Positions 1 to 12,000 of a stretch of 64,000 nt of DNA are shown here, piece by piece. Made by a program: the position numbers and the translations under genes. Below the pieces are notes generated by a model. That model saw only the letters and a list, made by a program, of their open reading frames with translations. It did not search any database and had not been told where the DNA came from. Source of the stretch: Sarcocystis neurona. Taxonomy: Eukaryota; Apicomplexa; Conoidasida; Eucoccidiorida; Sarcocystidae. Within the stretch, counting starts at the first letter, position 1, and each line of letters starts with the position of its first letter. The DNA lies in NCBI GenBank assembly GCA_000727475.1, contig KL647326.1:651019-715018 (forward strand), in the 5' to 3' direction.

Positions 1-1010
1 ATATATATGCACTTACCAATGCCTGTGTACTCACATGGTTGATTAATATATATATTTATGTTCACGTGATGCACATATGTAGGGAGAGATTAATAGTTAG
101 ATACAAATAGATAGACAGACGCACAGCGATGTGATCTTCTACATTTGTTAGACGTAGATATAACTTTTGATAGATAAAAAAGACATCAATATATATATAT
201 ATAGATAGGTAGATGTAGATAGATAGGGAGATAGATAGAAGCCCACACAGATAGATATAGTTCGACATATATATATGCATACGTATAGGTAGATAGCTAT
301 ATCTGTTAGAAATAGATATATGTTTTGATAGAAAACATATTATACATCAATACATATATATATGTAGGCAGGTAGATACAGATAAATGGATAGATAGAAG
401 TCCAGATGCATAGATGAAGTCAAGTAGCCAGAGACATATAAATGGATAGTGCTTTCATTGAGTCGTAGGTATGTGTTCGTATAGGTCATAAGTGCATCAA
501 AATATATACATATATATGTATATATATTTATAGATAGGTAGATGTATGTAGGTAGACACATGTAGATAAATAGGTAACAAGATATATACATAACAATACA
601 TAGACAGACAAGTATAGATAGACAGCCCTATCTATGAGACGTAGATTTACGTTCTGTTAGATCACGAGGACGTCAACATATATATATGGGTAGATACAGA
701 CTGGTATATAGATCGCCATCCATATAGATAGATACAGATATACATATATATATATATATTTGTGTATGTGCGGATCTATGTACAGATTGGTAGATGCAAG
801 TAGACGTAGATAGATACAGGTGGATATAGCTACGGATAGATATAGACTGATATAGATACATATAGATACAGATAGATCCATAGAGAGGAAGATCGATAGA
901 TAGCTGCTGTGTATAGCAGGAAGAGGCGGATATATACAGAGAGGTGGGCGATTGCAGAGCCAAAAGGAAGTACGTAGAGAGATACAGACAAAGACACAAG
1001 ACATGTATGT
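1..1010. repeat. GATA/TAGA and TA microsatellite-rich DNA
   Basis: This kilobase is dominated by TAGA/GATA tetranucleotide runs (clearest near 200-240 and 710-920) mixed with TA dinucleotides. Apparent ORFs here on the - strand are made almost only of Tyr, Ile, Ser and Leu, as expected from translating such repeats. I see no gene. It is probably intergenic or intronic. Confidence 0.8.
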
Positions 1011-1097
1011 AGATGCGTGTGTATGTGTAGGTGTGGCTGCCCAGACAGATACGCATGCGGGTCGAAGCCGTATGGAGCAGCAAGAGACGTGAAGTCA

Positions 1098-1408
1098 CCT
1101 TCGCCCGACCTGCCGCAGAAACAGCAGCACCTGCAGCAACAGCAGCAGATTTCTTTTCTGCCGATAGTTTCCCAGCTGCAGCGTGTCTGCGCATGCGTCT
1201 CTGTCTTTCTCTTCTCTCTTTCTGTGTCTGCCTCTCCTGCTCTACTGGCAGTCCAGCAGCAGCAGTCTGGTCGTCTTCTACGGTGCGCGAAGGAGGGGGG
1301 AACTTCTTATTCGGCTCGTTCGTGAAACGCAAACAGCCACAGAGGCTGCTTCTCGCCTTCCGCTTCACAAACGATCGCAAACGTATCTCTTCAAATACTT
1401 CTGTGTGT
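1098..1408 (-). CDS. possible exon, basic Gln/Glu/Arg/Ala-rich protein
   Basis: On the - strand an open block of about 100 codons follows an acceptor-like acacag near 1,409 and reaches a donor-like AAG|gtgact near 1,098. The reading is hydrophilic and varied: FEEIRLRSFVKRK early on, then an Arg/Glu/Gln stretch ERQTQKERRERQRRMRR, then Ala/Ser/Lys. This looks more like coding sequence than the neighbouring microsatellites. However, the + strand of the same interval is also open in two frames, one with a Gln tract. The strand is therefore not proven, no start or stop is visible, and no family was recognised. It could belong to a gene that continues off the left edge. Confidence 0.25.
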
Positions 1409-1424
1409 ACACGCGGGCGCAGAC

Positions 1425-1604
1425 ATATATATATATATATATATATCCGCGCATACATATAAATGTTATATATGTATTATATCAATATATATACATATAT
1501 ATTGGCATAATGATGGACCTATACGTGTACACTTGTATCTACCTATCTGCATAAATATATATATATATATGTATATATGTATATGTGTAAATTTCCACAT
1601 ATGC

Positions 1605-1635
<31 letters not shown>

Positions 1636-1650
1636 TATTCGTAGAGGCGG
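1425..1650. repeat. (TA)n microsatellites
   Basis: Several pure TA runs of 10-24 bases are separated by short TATG/TATC segments. No coding potential is seen. Confidence 0.85.
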
Positions 1651-2034
1651 CAGGAGAATTTCTGAATAGTACGAACGCGTGGGGATGGAAGAAGTGCACG
1701 TACACAAGTCCCACGCAAACCATTATCTTCCACTTGCTCATACATAAACACACGTATACATACTTGGAACATAGACAAGTCGATTGCTCCCTATATATAT
1801 ATGTATACATTTGTGTATAGGAGTTCAAGTGTACAGTTGACACACACACATACTTGCAACATGAAGAATTCGGATGCTCTCTCTAATTTTCTCTTTCACT
1901 ACATATACGTATAAATATATATATATATATCTATATATATATATTTACGTACATATATCTATATTTGTATTTCTCTGTGCGTGTATGAAGGTATTTCTAC
2001 AAATATATGTTTATATGTATAAATATATTTGTGC

Positions 2035-2495
2035 TTCTTTATAGGTGTGTTAATGTATCTCTGTATATATATATGTATATATATGTAAATGCACAGTTCT
2101 TCATAGGTGTTTGAATGTCTCTGTCTCACGAATATATATATTCATGAATATGTTTATGGGTATATATTTATATTTCTTCGCAGATGTGTTAATGTATCTC
2201 TACATATATACATATATATATACTCAACTTTATACGTGTTGGAGTGTCTCTCTCTCCAAACGTAAAGATATATTCATATATATATATGGGTATATATTTA
2301 TATATGTTTGTAAGTGTGTTAATGTGTCTCTACATATACATATATATGTATATATATATGTACATATTTATACTTCTTTTAGATGTTTGAGTGTCTCTCT
2401 CTCTACATATAAATATATATTCGCATGTATATATATGTATATGTGGTATATATTTACAATTTTTCATAATTGTTTGAGGGTAGATGTAACTCATC
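2035..2495. repeat. dimeric minisatellite, about 130-145 bp period
   Basis: Two alternating motifs recur. One is a form of GTGTTAATGTATCTCT, near 2,045, 2,185 and 2,313. The other is a form of TGTTTGAGTGTCTCTCTCTC, near 2,107, 2,237 and 2,383. Each motif is followed by a TA-rich spacer, giving about three higher-order units. It ends beside the CAG-rich block that starts near 2,520. Confidence 0.7.
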
Positions 2496-2519
2496 TCTCG
2501 GTTTGTACGCTGTAGGAGC

Positions 2520-4970
2520 GTAATGACGCGTCTTTTTTGTGTTCGCTTCTCCTGCTGCTGCTGCCTGGCAAACGAGCATCGCTGCAACTCTTTCTCCCTT
2601 CTGTATGTCGCTGCCGTTGCTGTTGCTTCTTCTTCGTATTCGACTCGTCCCCTCGACGGTGGACTGCTGCTGCTGCTGTCGTCACCTCGTCAATTCCGCT
2701 GCCCCTGCTGCTCTGTGGGACTGCCACTGCCACTGTTGCTGCTGCGCTGAAGTCCACGTCCTTCCCCCCCCCCACACACTCGAAAAAAGGTCCGCATGCC
2801 TTATATATGTTTCTTCGCCCTTTTGTCTTACGTATCTCTGCTTCTGCGTCCCCCTGGTGTGCGTGTCTGTACTACTGCTGCTGCTGCTGCCCAGCTCCAC
2901 GTGTTGCTGCTGCTTCTGCGTGGCTCCTGGTGCTGCTGCTGCCGCACGGCTCCTGCTGCACGGCTTCTGCTGCGTCGGCGCGCCGTATCTTCTTCTTGGA
3001 TGTTGCAGCTGTCGTTTCTTTCTTTGTGGAGCGCCTGCTGCTGCAGCTGCCGCTTCCTTCATTTTGCCGCAGCAGCAGCGGCCTCGCGGTCGTTCGCATC
3101 CGGCCGTCTCGCCGGCGTCTCCAGCAGCAAGAACAGCAGCAGCAGGAGAGGAAGGAAGAGCAGCGGCCGCCGGGCGTCTTCGTCGTGCGAGAAGCAGCCG
3201 CAGCATGCCAAGCAGCAGCAGCGCCCCAGGCAGGCGGCGCAGCAGCAGGAGAAATTACTCCCTATCGGCTGACGTTCCTTCTCCTGCGGGTGCTCCTTTT
3301 CAACGCGTCCAGGACGCTGCCTCTCCTGCAGAACGAAAGCGCAGAGGGGCGTGGGCAACAGGCGCACCAGCTGCTGGTGTAGGAGCTGTCAAATCCTCGG
3401 TAGCAACACCAGCAACAGCAGGAGATGCAGCAGCAGCAACACGGGGAGTAGATGCAGCAGCGGCAGAAGGTGAAGCAGCGGTGGCAGCGGCGCGAGAAGA
3501 CGCAGCCGCAAATGAAAAACAACGCGAGCCATGCGGAGGAGCAGCAGCGGTACGAGGAAGAGAAGCCGCCCTGGTGGCAACAGGAGACGAAGCGGGCGTC
3601 GCAGGAGTAGGTGCGGCAGAAACAGGAGCAGCAGGAGAAACAGCAGCAGGAGGCGCAGGTGGTAGAAGGCCGCGTGTACAGCAAGATCTTCTGCATGCGC
3701 CGGGCAGAGAGAGAAGCATCCCTGTAGCAGGAGAGAGGGACGGTTGGGAAGACAGACGCATCAGCAGCAGCAGGAGCGCAGCAGCAGCAACAGCTGCACA
3801 TCGTAGAAGACGAAGCAGCGACAGCAAGAGGAGCGACGCAGAAGCGGCAACAGCAGGAGCTTCGGGAACTACACGAAGATGTAGCAGCAGCAATGGCAAC
3901 AGGAGAAGTAGAGAAGTAACAGCAGCGTCGTTCGAGCGGGTAGTTGATAGCTGCAGCAGCAGGGCGAGACGGTCTGCAGCAGCAGCGTCAGCTTGCACAG
4001 ACAAGGCGCAGCAGCAGGAGGCAGCGGTGGAGCGCGCAGATAGACTCGCAGCGGCAGTCAGCAGCAGCGGAAGCGGCGAAGCCGACGCAGCGGAACGCAT
4101 AGGAGGAAGAAGAAGCAACAGCGGCACAGGAGCAGCGGGGGATTACAGCAACAGCATCAGCGGTTCAGCGGCAGCAGAATCCTCTAGCAGCAGAACAGCA
4201 GGAGCAGAGCGCCTGAGAAGGAGAGCGAAAGAAGAAAGTGCTGGAAGAAACGGGAGAGAAAATGCGAACGAGAAGAGGTGCGTGCTTCCTCCTGTTCTTC
4301 CTGCCTCTCGACGGTGGCAGGGCTCGACGCAGCAGCTGCTGCAGCAGCAGCAGTGGCGACAGCAGCAGCAGCGGACCCAGCAGGGCAGGGAAGAGCAGCA
4401 GAGACAGGGGAAGGCAGAAAAAGGAGAAGAAGCGCAGTGGCAAGAGCAGCAAACCGCAGCAGGGAGACAGCCGCACTGGGCAGGCGAGCGGCAGCAGCAG
4501 CTGCAGTCGAGTAGTGGGGCAAGCAGCAGAAGCAGGAGCAGCAGAGCCGGTGAAGAGAGGGGACAGAGCTTCGCCGTGAGGGAACGCGCTTCTGGCGCGG
4601 CATTCGTGTGGCACGCAGCAGGCAATGAAGCGCGTGATGGAAGGTGTGAGGGCGCAAGGCGGTGGAAGGGAAGCAGCAGAGCAGCAGCAGCAGCGGCAGC
4701 AGCAGCAGCGGCAGCAGCAGCAGCGACAGCAGCAGCAGCGACAGCAGCAGCAGCGACAGCATTAGAGAAAGAAGAAGAAGAGGAAAGCGGAGGAGGGGGA
4801 CACAGCGCAGGAGGAGAACAAGACGACCCAGGAGGGAAAGAAATGGCGAGAAGGCGACACGAAGAAGAAGAAGACGATTCAGAAAGCAAAGTTTTAGCCC
4901 GTCTCATTCTCAAAGTACGGCTCTCCTACGTCTCTGGACATTCGCTCCACACATCCCGTCCTCTACAGAC
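2520..4970. other. CAG-rich block, coding strand ambiguous
   Basis: About 2.4 kb of CAG/GCA/AGC-rich DNA. One + frame is open from 2,539 to 5,037 (832 codons, Ala/Ser/Arg/Gln-rich, including a poly-Ala run from the GCA tract near 4,680-4,760). Another + frame, interrupted by TAG/TAA/TGA, reads as a charged Gln/Glu coiled-coil-like protein, with W-rich pieces such as EEKPPWWQQETKRASQE. On the - strand, frames 4,913-4,143 and 3,206-2,682 are also open, and the first has a plausible start reading MRRAKTLLSESSSSSSCRLL. In Eimeria such tracts are usually exonic, but trinucleotide repeats keep several frames open by themselves. I cannot choose a frame and name no product. Confidence 0.5.
4679..4764. 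repeat. (GCA)n trinucleotide tract
   Basis: Almost uninterrupted GCA/GCG/ACA triplets. In the long + frame they encode about 25 Ala with occasional Thr; read in the next frame they give Gln. Confidence 0.85.
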
Positions 4971-5031
4971 GCCTCTATTTATAGCAGCGTCCCTTCGTAG
5001 ATGTCGCTCTATACCCATGTACGCCAACATA

Positions 5032-5178
5032 TATTAGAAAGACACACACGCGTGTACACATACGTATTAGAAAGATATACACATGTACATATATATATAT
5101 TAGAAAGGTGTACACATGCACACGTATATATTAGAACGGTACATACATGTACACATATATATTAGAAAGATATACAGA
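5032..5178. repeat. minisatellite, about 32-40 bp unit, five copies
   Basis: The motif TATTAGAAAGnTATACACATG recurs at about 5,032, 5,065, 5,096, 5,130 and 5,158, with variable TA spacers. It lies between the CAG-rich block and the MTCH-like exon. Confidence 0.75.
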
Positions 5179-5633
5179 CAGTCTAGAGAGTCTGTGGAGA
5201 ACCTTCTTCTGGACGCCTGGCTACTACCTATGCGTCTACCTACATGTATGTGTATATATTATATAAATTTGTAGCGACGTTCACTCATATATTTGTTTCT
5301 CTATACGTGTACACCCATATAATATTCACACATGTATTTCCATACGTATATGGATTTGTGCCTATATAAGTGTATATGTTGTCCACGTCTGTATCGCCCT
5401 TCACGCATATTCTAGTTCCTCTATACATGTACACATATATATATGTATATTTATGTATGTGTACGTATATGAATATATATATATATATGTATAGACTGGT
5501 CTACGTCGTGATTTGTTACCAAGAGTATTCGACCGTAAGCGTGAGACATATCTGTAGACGTTCGTCCCCGGTGATGCACTTTGTCTCTGTGCCTGTTTTA
5601 ATTTCCGGACGCCAATTTTTTTTTTGTGGGGAG

Positions 5634-6043
5634 ATGCGTTGGCTGCAGCTTCTCTCGGAGATTGCAGCGTACCCGTTGCTGACGATTGCTGCCCGCCTGA
5701 TGGTCGTGGAAACGCCGACGTGTGTGCCAGTTGCTGCTGCTGCTTCTTCTGCTTCGTCTCCTGTCTCTGCGGTGGGCTGGACAGGAGGGAGCAGCAGCAG
5801 CAGCTGGAGCGGCGGCAGCAGCGGAGACAGGAGCTTTCTTTCATTTCTCTCTGCATGTGCGACGGCACTGCTGCAGGCCTGGCGGCAGCCCAAGTTTGTT
5901 ACTGTCTCTACGTTGCACATGGTTCGTCTTACTCTCGCTGCCGACGGCTTCGCTGCCTTCTACAACGGTTTGTTGCCGTTTCTCCTCTCCCGCTGCGTTG
6001 ACGACGCTGCACACGCTCTCGTGCGTCTCTACTGCAGCAGACA
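5634..6043 (+). CDS. MTCH-like gene: exon with carrier repeat
   Basis: The frame begins after a T-rich tract and gtggggag, so 5,634 is either an ATG start or a splice acceptor. It encodes a helix with the carrier-type Pro (AAYPLLTIAARLMVVE), then an Ala/Ser/Gly-rich loop, a second hydrophobic segment, and DGFAAFYNGLLPFLLSRC. The last piece matches the usual carrier EGxxxFxxGLxPxLL motif. The frame continues open into a Gln-rich region, so the true 3' border is not visible and 6,043 marks only the end of the carrier-like part. Confidence 0.5.
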
Positions 6044-9000
6044 GCAGCAGCAGCAACAGCAGCAGGCGTTGAAGAAGAAGCTTTTCCGAGGCAGCAGCTC
6101 CAAGAACAGCAAGCGGCAGCGACAGCAGCAGCAACAGCAGCCGCGACTCTGGCTGCATCAGGAGCAGCAGCACTGGCTGCAGCAGGAGCAGCAGCGGCTG
6201 CAGCAGCTGCTGCTGCTAAAACAACAGCAACAACGCGCCCTCTCGGACACGCTGGAGCAGCAGCAGCAACGGCAAGAGCAGCAACTCTTCTTTGTCTTCT
6301 TGCAACAGCAGCAGCAGCTTCAGTCAAAGCAACAACGCTGGCAACAACAGCCGCAGCAGGACTACCTCTTCAAACAGCACTGCGGACAAGAGACACTACG
6401 CCAGCAGCAATGGGACCTTCCGCAAATGCGCCACGGCTTCGTCCGCCCGCCCCCTACGGCCGACGTATCTGCTGTCCCTCCTGCTGTCAGCGACGCTGCT
6501 GCTGCTGCTTCTTCTTCCTCTACATCTGCAAATTCCGCTGTTACGACCCCGAGGTACCACCGCCGTATTGCAGCTGCGGCAGCAGGACAGGAAGTGACGC
6601 TACGTCAGACTGTTGCTGCCGCCCCTGCTGCTCCTCCTCCGACCCCTGCTGCTTCTGCTGCTGGTGTTGCTTCTTTTGCCGGGTTCACAACTGCTGCGTC
6701 TGCTGCCACTGCTCCTCCTTCAGCCGCCTCTGCTGCTTGGGCTGCTGCTTCGTCATTCACTGAAGCAGCTGGAAGACAGACAGGGGGCTTTTCTGGCAGG
6801 GATGGCGGTGGGAGCAGCGTGTGCACCAGCCTGCAGCAGCAAAGGGATGAAGAAGAGGAAGAGAGAACGCAGCTGCAGGAGGCGCAGCAGCAGATGTTCT
6901 TCATTTTCTGTGCTTCTCCGCACGACCAGGCCGTGTTGCTGCTGCGCAGGCGCATGCAGCGAGAATCCCTACGGAGAAAGTTTGCTGCTGCTGCTGCGGC
7001 TTCCGACAGCGACGGAGCGCGTCACGGTGACGCAGCAGCAGCAGCAGGAGGCGAAGCAGCCGGTGCTGCCGGCCCAGGAGGGGTTGCCGCAGGAGCAGCA
7101 AGTGGAACAGAAACAGCAGCCAGAAGAGCAAGAAGAAGAGACGCAGGGCTCCCGGCAACGACAGCAGGAATACGAGAAACTGCTGCGAAAGGAAGTGTAG
7201 AAACAGCAGGTGGTAGAAATGAAGCAGCAGAAGTAAAGTGGAAGAAGGACGCAGTTGTTGTTCTCCCAATCGAAGAGAGAAGAAGAAGCAGCGCGTGCAG
7301 GGGGCACTGGGGTGTGAACGACGGTGCTGCTGCTGCTTTTTCTTCAGCGCAGCAACAGCAGGACAGCGGAGCAGCAGGAGAAGCGACCGAAGCAGAAGAG
7401 GAGGCTGAGGACGAAGAAACGACAGCGGCAGCAGAAGGCGACGAGGAGGCAGAACGTACAGCGGCAGGAGCTGCAGACTCTTGGAAGTCTACGCGAGGAT
7501 TGAGAAGCGAAGGATGGGCTGTTGCTGCTGCCGCTGCTGCTGGTGCTTCTGTTGCCGGGGACGGCCGGCGACCTCCTCGCGTCGTGGACGGCAGCAGCAG
7601 ACGCGAGCAGCTGCAGCAGCCCCGCAGAGCAAACGCAGCAGCAGCGACCTCTCCGCAAACAGCTGCCAGCGCAGCAGCAGCAACAAGAGCAGCAGCAGCA
7701 GCCAGAGCAGCAGCAGCCAGAGCAGCACCATCGGATGGGACAGCAAAAACAGTGAGAGCAGCAACAGGTAGAGCAGGAGCAACAGGCAGAGCAGCAACGA
7801 CAACGCCCGCACCGCCGGCGACGTTGGACGATCGGCTACGGCAAATGGAGACGTATACGCTGCGCGCCTGCTTTACCGGTCAGATGCAGCAACAGCTCAA
7901 CAGCAGCTAGCGAGGACCAGCATTTCAGCTGCAGCGCTCACAAGGACGAGTACTCTGCAAATACGTATATATATATATATATAATATTTCTACTGGGAAA
8001 GACAAAGAAAAAGCTGTCTATCTATATACATGTATATATACTTATATATCTACATATATATATATTGGGAGCGAGTATATCACGGTGCTTTTACTTGTAT
8101 GTATTTATATGTACATACGCATGTGTATACGTGATGAAGCGCAGGCGTTATACTGAAGCTGTAGCATATCTGAAGAGGAGAGTCTTCGGCGCGGGGGGGT
8201 GAACAACGGAAACAGCTAGGCAACCGCTTGCTCGAGCAAGTACGTTTGCTGCTTCTGCCGCTGTAGGTCCTGCGGCTGCTGCAGCTGCCGGGCTGCTGCG
8301 GCTGCTGGAACTGCCCACACTTGTGCGGCAGACGGTGCTGCTGTGGCTGCTGCTTTTCTACTGCTTGGCGGCGGGCAGCAGCTTCGACGCACCTGCTGCT
8401 GCTGTTGCTGCTGTTGCCTCCGAAGACCGCGCCGTTCCTGCTGCTATCTCCCGCGGCCGCTGTCGCTACTGCTGCGCTGCATACCCCGCCGAAAGGATGC
8501 TGCGTTGTCGACTTTCTATTTCCTGGGCTGCTTGCATGCCTGCACCTTGTCTGGTGGGGATCGCGCCCTTGTGGGGAAGTTTGCTCCGAGTATAAGACGG
8601 CGCAGCACTGGGCGGAGTTGCATGCGTGGAGTCGTATACACACAGCAAGTTTGAAGTACAGGGATCTTCCCAGAGGTGTGTATCCCCTCCCCCTATCTCT
8701 ACACTTATATCCAGTACATACGTATACATACACACAGACGTCCATAAATATATATATATATATATATGCATGTATATGTGTATCTTTATATATCTGTCTG
8801 TACCTACATATCTGTATGCGTATGCGTGTCTGTATACATGTCTTGCTCTCGCTCCTTCTGCACGTAACAGCATCTATATACATATATATATATATATATA
8901 TACACGCACACATATATATACGTATAGCGTGTGTACACATATGTATGTCTATCTATCAATCAATCTATATACGTATATGTATATATATATATTTATACGT

Positions 9001-12000
9001 ACGCATGTCTGTACGTATAACTTCTTCTTTTCTTCTCTCTCTCTTTATATATATATATATGTATACCGTGTACACATGTAAGGTCACGCTGGCGGATAGA
9101 TATGTGTGAAGCAACGTATACGAAGATGTATGCGTGTGTCTAGTTGAATAGAGAGATTAGACGGGTTGACGCAGCAGCTATGTCCTGACGCGCATGCATT
9201 GCAGCTACCCGTACGAGTGTGTCTGGGCAGTGGAAGGCAGCAGTAGACACCTGCCCTACGCAGGTGTCCATATGTGCTCGCGTGTAGGACCACGCATGCA
9301 CACACAAGCGCATGCATTGCTGTGGACGTGTAGGCGCATGCTGCATGCGTCTTGGACATCCTGACCAGAATTCTTCGTCCTTCCGCATGCAAAGACGTGT
9401 GGAAGTCGTGTCGGCGGGCTCTGTCCAACGGCTGTGTGTGTCCCCCCCTGTCAAAGTGAAGCACGACAGGCTGATTTTCCTCGCGTATGTGAGATTGGTG
9501 GAGACGGCGAAAGCGAGGGAGACGGCCTTTTCTCGCTGTAGAGGAGAGTCGTAGAGAACTGCAGGAGACGCCGGCGGGGCTCAGTCGCGTCTCCGCGTCT
9601 CAACTCCCACGCACGCGACGGCTGCGGAGGACGAGGCGCTGCTGCTGAGCACTGGCCTTGTCTACGACGAGATCCTGTCGCGGGGGGCATATAAAAAGGA
9701 GTCGATTTCTCTCGCTATGCATGCGTTTCCGTCGGGAGACAGCGGCTGGGTGCCCACGACGCGCTGCAGCCGCAGGTTGCCTTCCTCGCTCTGCATTCCC
9801 CCCTCTCTGCGCGTCTCTGTTTGCAGCACACAAAAATATGCGTGCGAAACGATCGCGTTGTTCCGGCTCCCTATCCGTCGACGTGGACGTGCATGCGCGT
9901 ATATCTGCCGCCGTGGACATCTGCATATTTTTGCCTGCATCTAAACGTGGGTATGCGGGCAAAGATGTGCATGACTGGGTGTGTCTTTGCGTGCGGAAAA
10001 TAACGGGATAGATTTGTTTGTTTGCGTGTCTGTGTGCGTGTATGCGTGCAGGTGCTGTATATCTGAGGGTATATATATATACATGTGTGTATGTATATAT
10101 GTGTATATATGTGCATGTACACATATATATGTATATATATGTGTATGTGTGTGTATACGTGTATATGTTTATAGTATACACGTATTTGTATGTATATATA
10201 CATGTGTATATGGATTTTGCAGGAAAAACTGTATACACGTGCATGCCGCTGGCATTTCAGCCGGTCGGGGCAGGGGTGCACGCTTCTGCACGCATTTGGA
10301 GCAGTTTGAGAAACGGGCTGCCTCCTGTTTCTCTGAGAAACCTGCCGTCGTCTGTTTTTCCGAGGCATCTGCCGTCTCATGTGTCTCTAAGAAACCTGCT
10401 GTCTCCCTTTTGTAAGCTGACTTCTCCAGTGCGACGTGCGTGTCTCTGCCTGCAGCGGTGTTGAGTACGGCAGTGACCCCGTTCTCCCAGCTGGCACTGG
10501 TCCAGCGATGCCAGTCGAATATCGAAGTAAGCAGCAACGCAGGTAGCCGCAGCAGCAGGGGTCGAAGAAGAAGAAGAAGGTGCTGCAGCAGCAGCAGCGG
10601 GAGAAGCGGGGAGAGAGCGGCAGGAGTCAAAGGGGAGCCGGCAAAGAGGAAGAAACAGCAGCAGGAGCAAAAGGAGCCGCAGAAGAAGCATCAGCAGCGC
10701 GAGAAGAAATGGCAGAAAGAGGTGCAGCAGCAGTAGTCGCAGCTGAAACGCGGGCGAACTCGAAGAAGCCGGGCAACAGCGGTACTGGGGAAACACACAG
10801 AAGCACAGAAACAGAAACAGACGAGGAAGGAGTACAGGAAGGAGAAGTCGCACGAGGAGGAGAAGCAGTCGGACACGCAGCACCATCAGCAGAAAGAGCA
10901 GCAGAAGTGAAGAAACGGCAGCAGTCGCACAAGTGAAGTTGCAGGAGAAGTGAAGAAGAAGAAAACGCAATAGCAGCAGGCGCTAGAAGAAGATCGACAG
11001 AACGCGTCGAAGAGAGAGCAGCAGCAGCAGGCAAGGAAGTCGCGAAGCGGAAGAAGAGACGGGACAACGTTCGCTTCAGCAGCAGACACAGCAGCGGAGG
11101 AAGCCGCAGCATAAATTTAGAAAGGTCGAACAGCAGCATGAGTGACGGAGCAGCTGCTGTCTCAGGACTAGAGGCAACAGCAGGAGCGCGCATCTATTGT
11201 CGCGCATCCTCACGTGGAAAGTAGCGCGAGACAAAGGAAGACCAAAACGTCTGTCCCGCAGTTGCCTGTGCCTCTGTGTGTCTCTGCTGCCGTTACTTCT
11301 GCGCTGTCCACGCGGCTCTAGCTCCTGCTGTCGCTGCTGCAGGAGCTTGTACTGGCGTCACTTTTCTGCCGCTACTGCTTTCACGTGTGTTGCTGCTGCT
11401 GCGTTGCTATCCTGCTCCTGCTGCTGCTATTCCTGCTGCGGGTGCCGCTGCTGCTGCTGCTGCTACTAGCGCTGCTGTTGGTGCTGCTGCTGTTGCTCTT
11501 GCTGCTCTTGCCGCTGTTGCTGCTATTGCTGCTGCTACTGCTGTTGCCGTTCCTGCTGCTATCGCTGCTGCTGCGGCTACTACTATTTGGCTGCTTGTGC
11601 TGCTGGTGGGAAATGTGCCGGGCACGTGTGTTACAGGGATTGTGCGTACACCGGAAGTGGACTGCAGTTCTCGCCGCCATGCCGTGGAAGGTGAGCCCCG
11701 TCTGCTGCGATCCTCCTCGGGTCAAATACGAGGAATTCCACATATCTGCGTAGCAACTTCTTTTTCACTATCTCTCTCTCTATGTATATATATACATATA
11801 TATGCAGTAAGATACATATGTATATGTAGATCTGTACGTATGTAGGTGGTGTCGGTCTTCCTCTATACGTAGTATATGTGTATATGTGTATGTGTGGTTG
11901 TAGCTCTCAGTATGTATATACATATATGGAAGCATCTGTACATGTGTGTAACTGTCTCTCCCTCTATCTGTCTATTACGTGTATGCTGCCGCCTTCAACC

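Noticed and set aside
62..1004. Tyr/Ile/Ser-rich ORFs on the - strand
   Set aside because: They are translations of GATA and TA microsatellites with no start context, domain or composition typical of protein.
3380..4216. Use of a genetic code with TAG read as Gln
   Set aside because: Other genes here (both LEA-like genes and the NUP93-like exons) end at normal stops and none contains in-frame TAG. Coccidian nuclear genes use the standard code.
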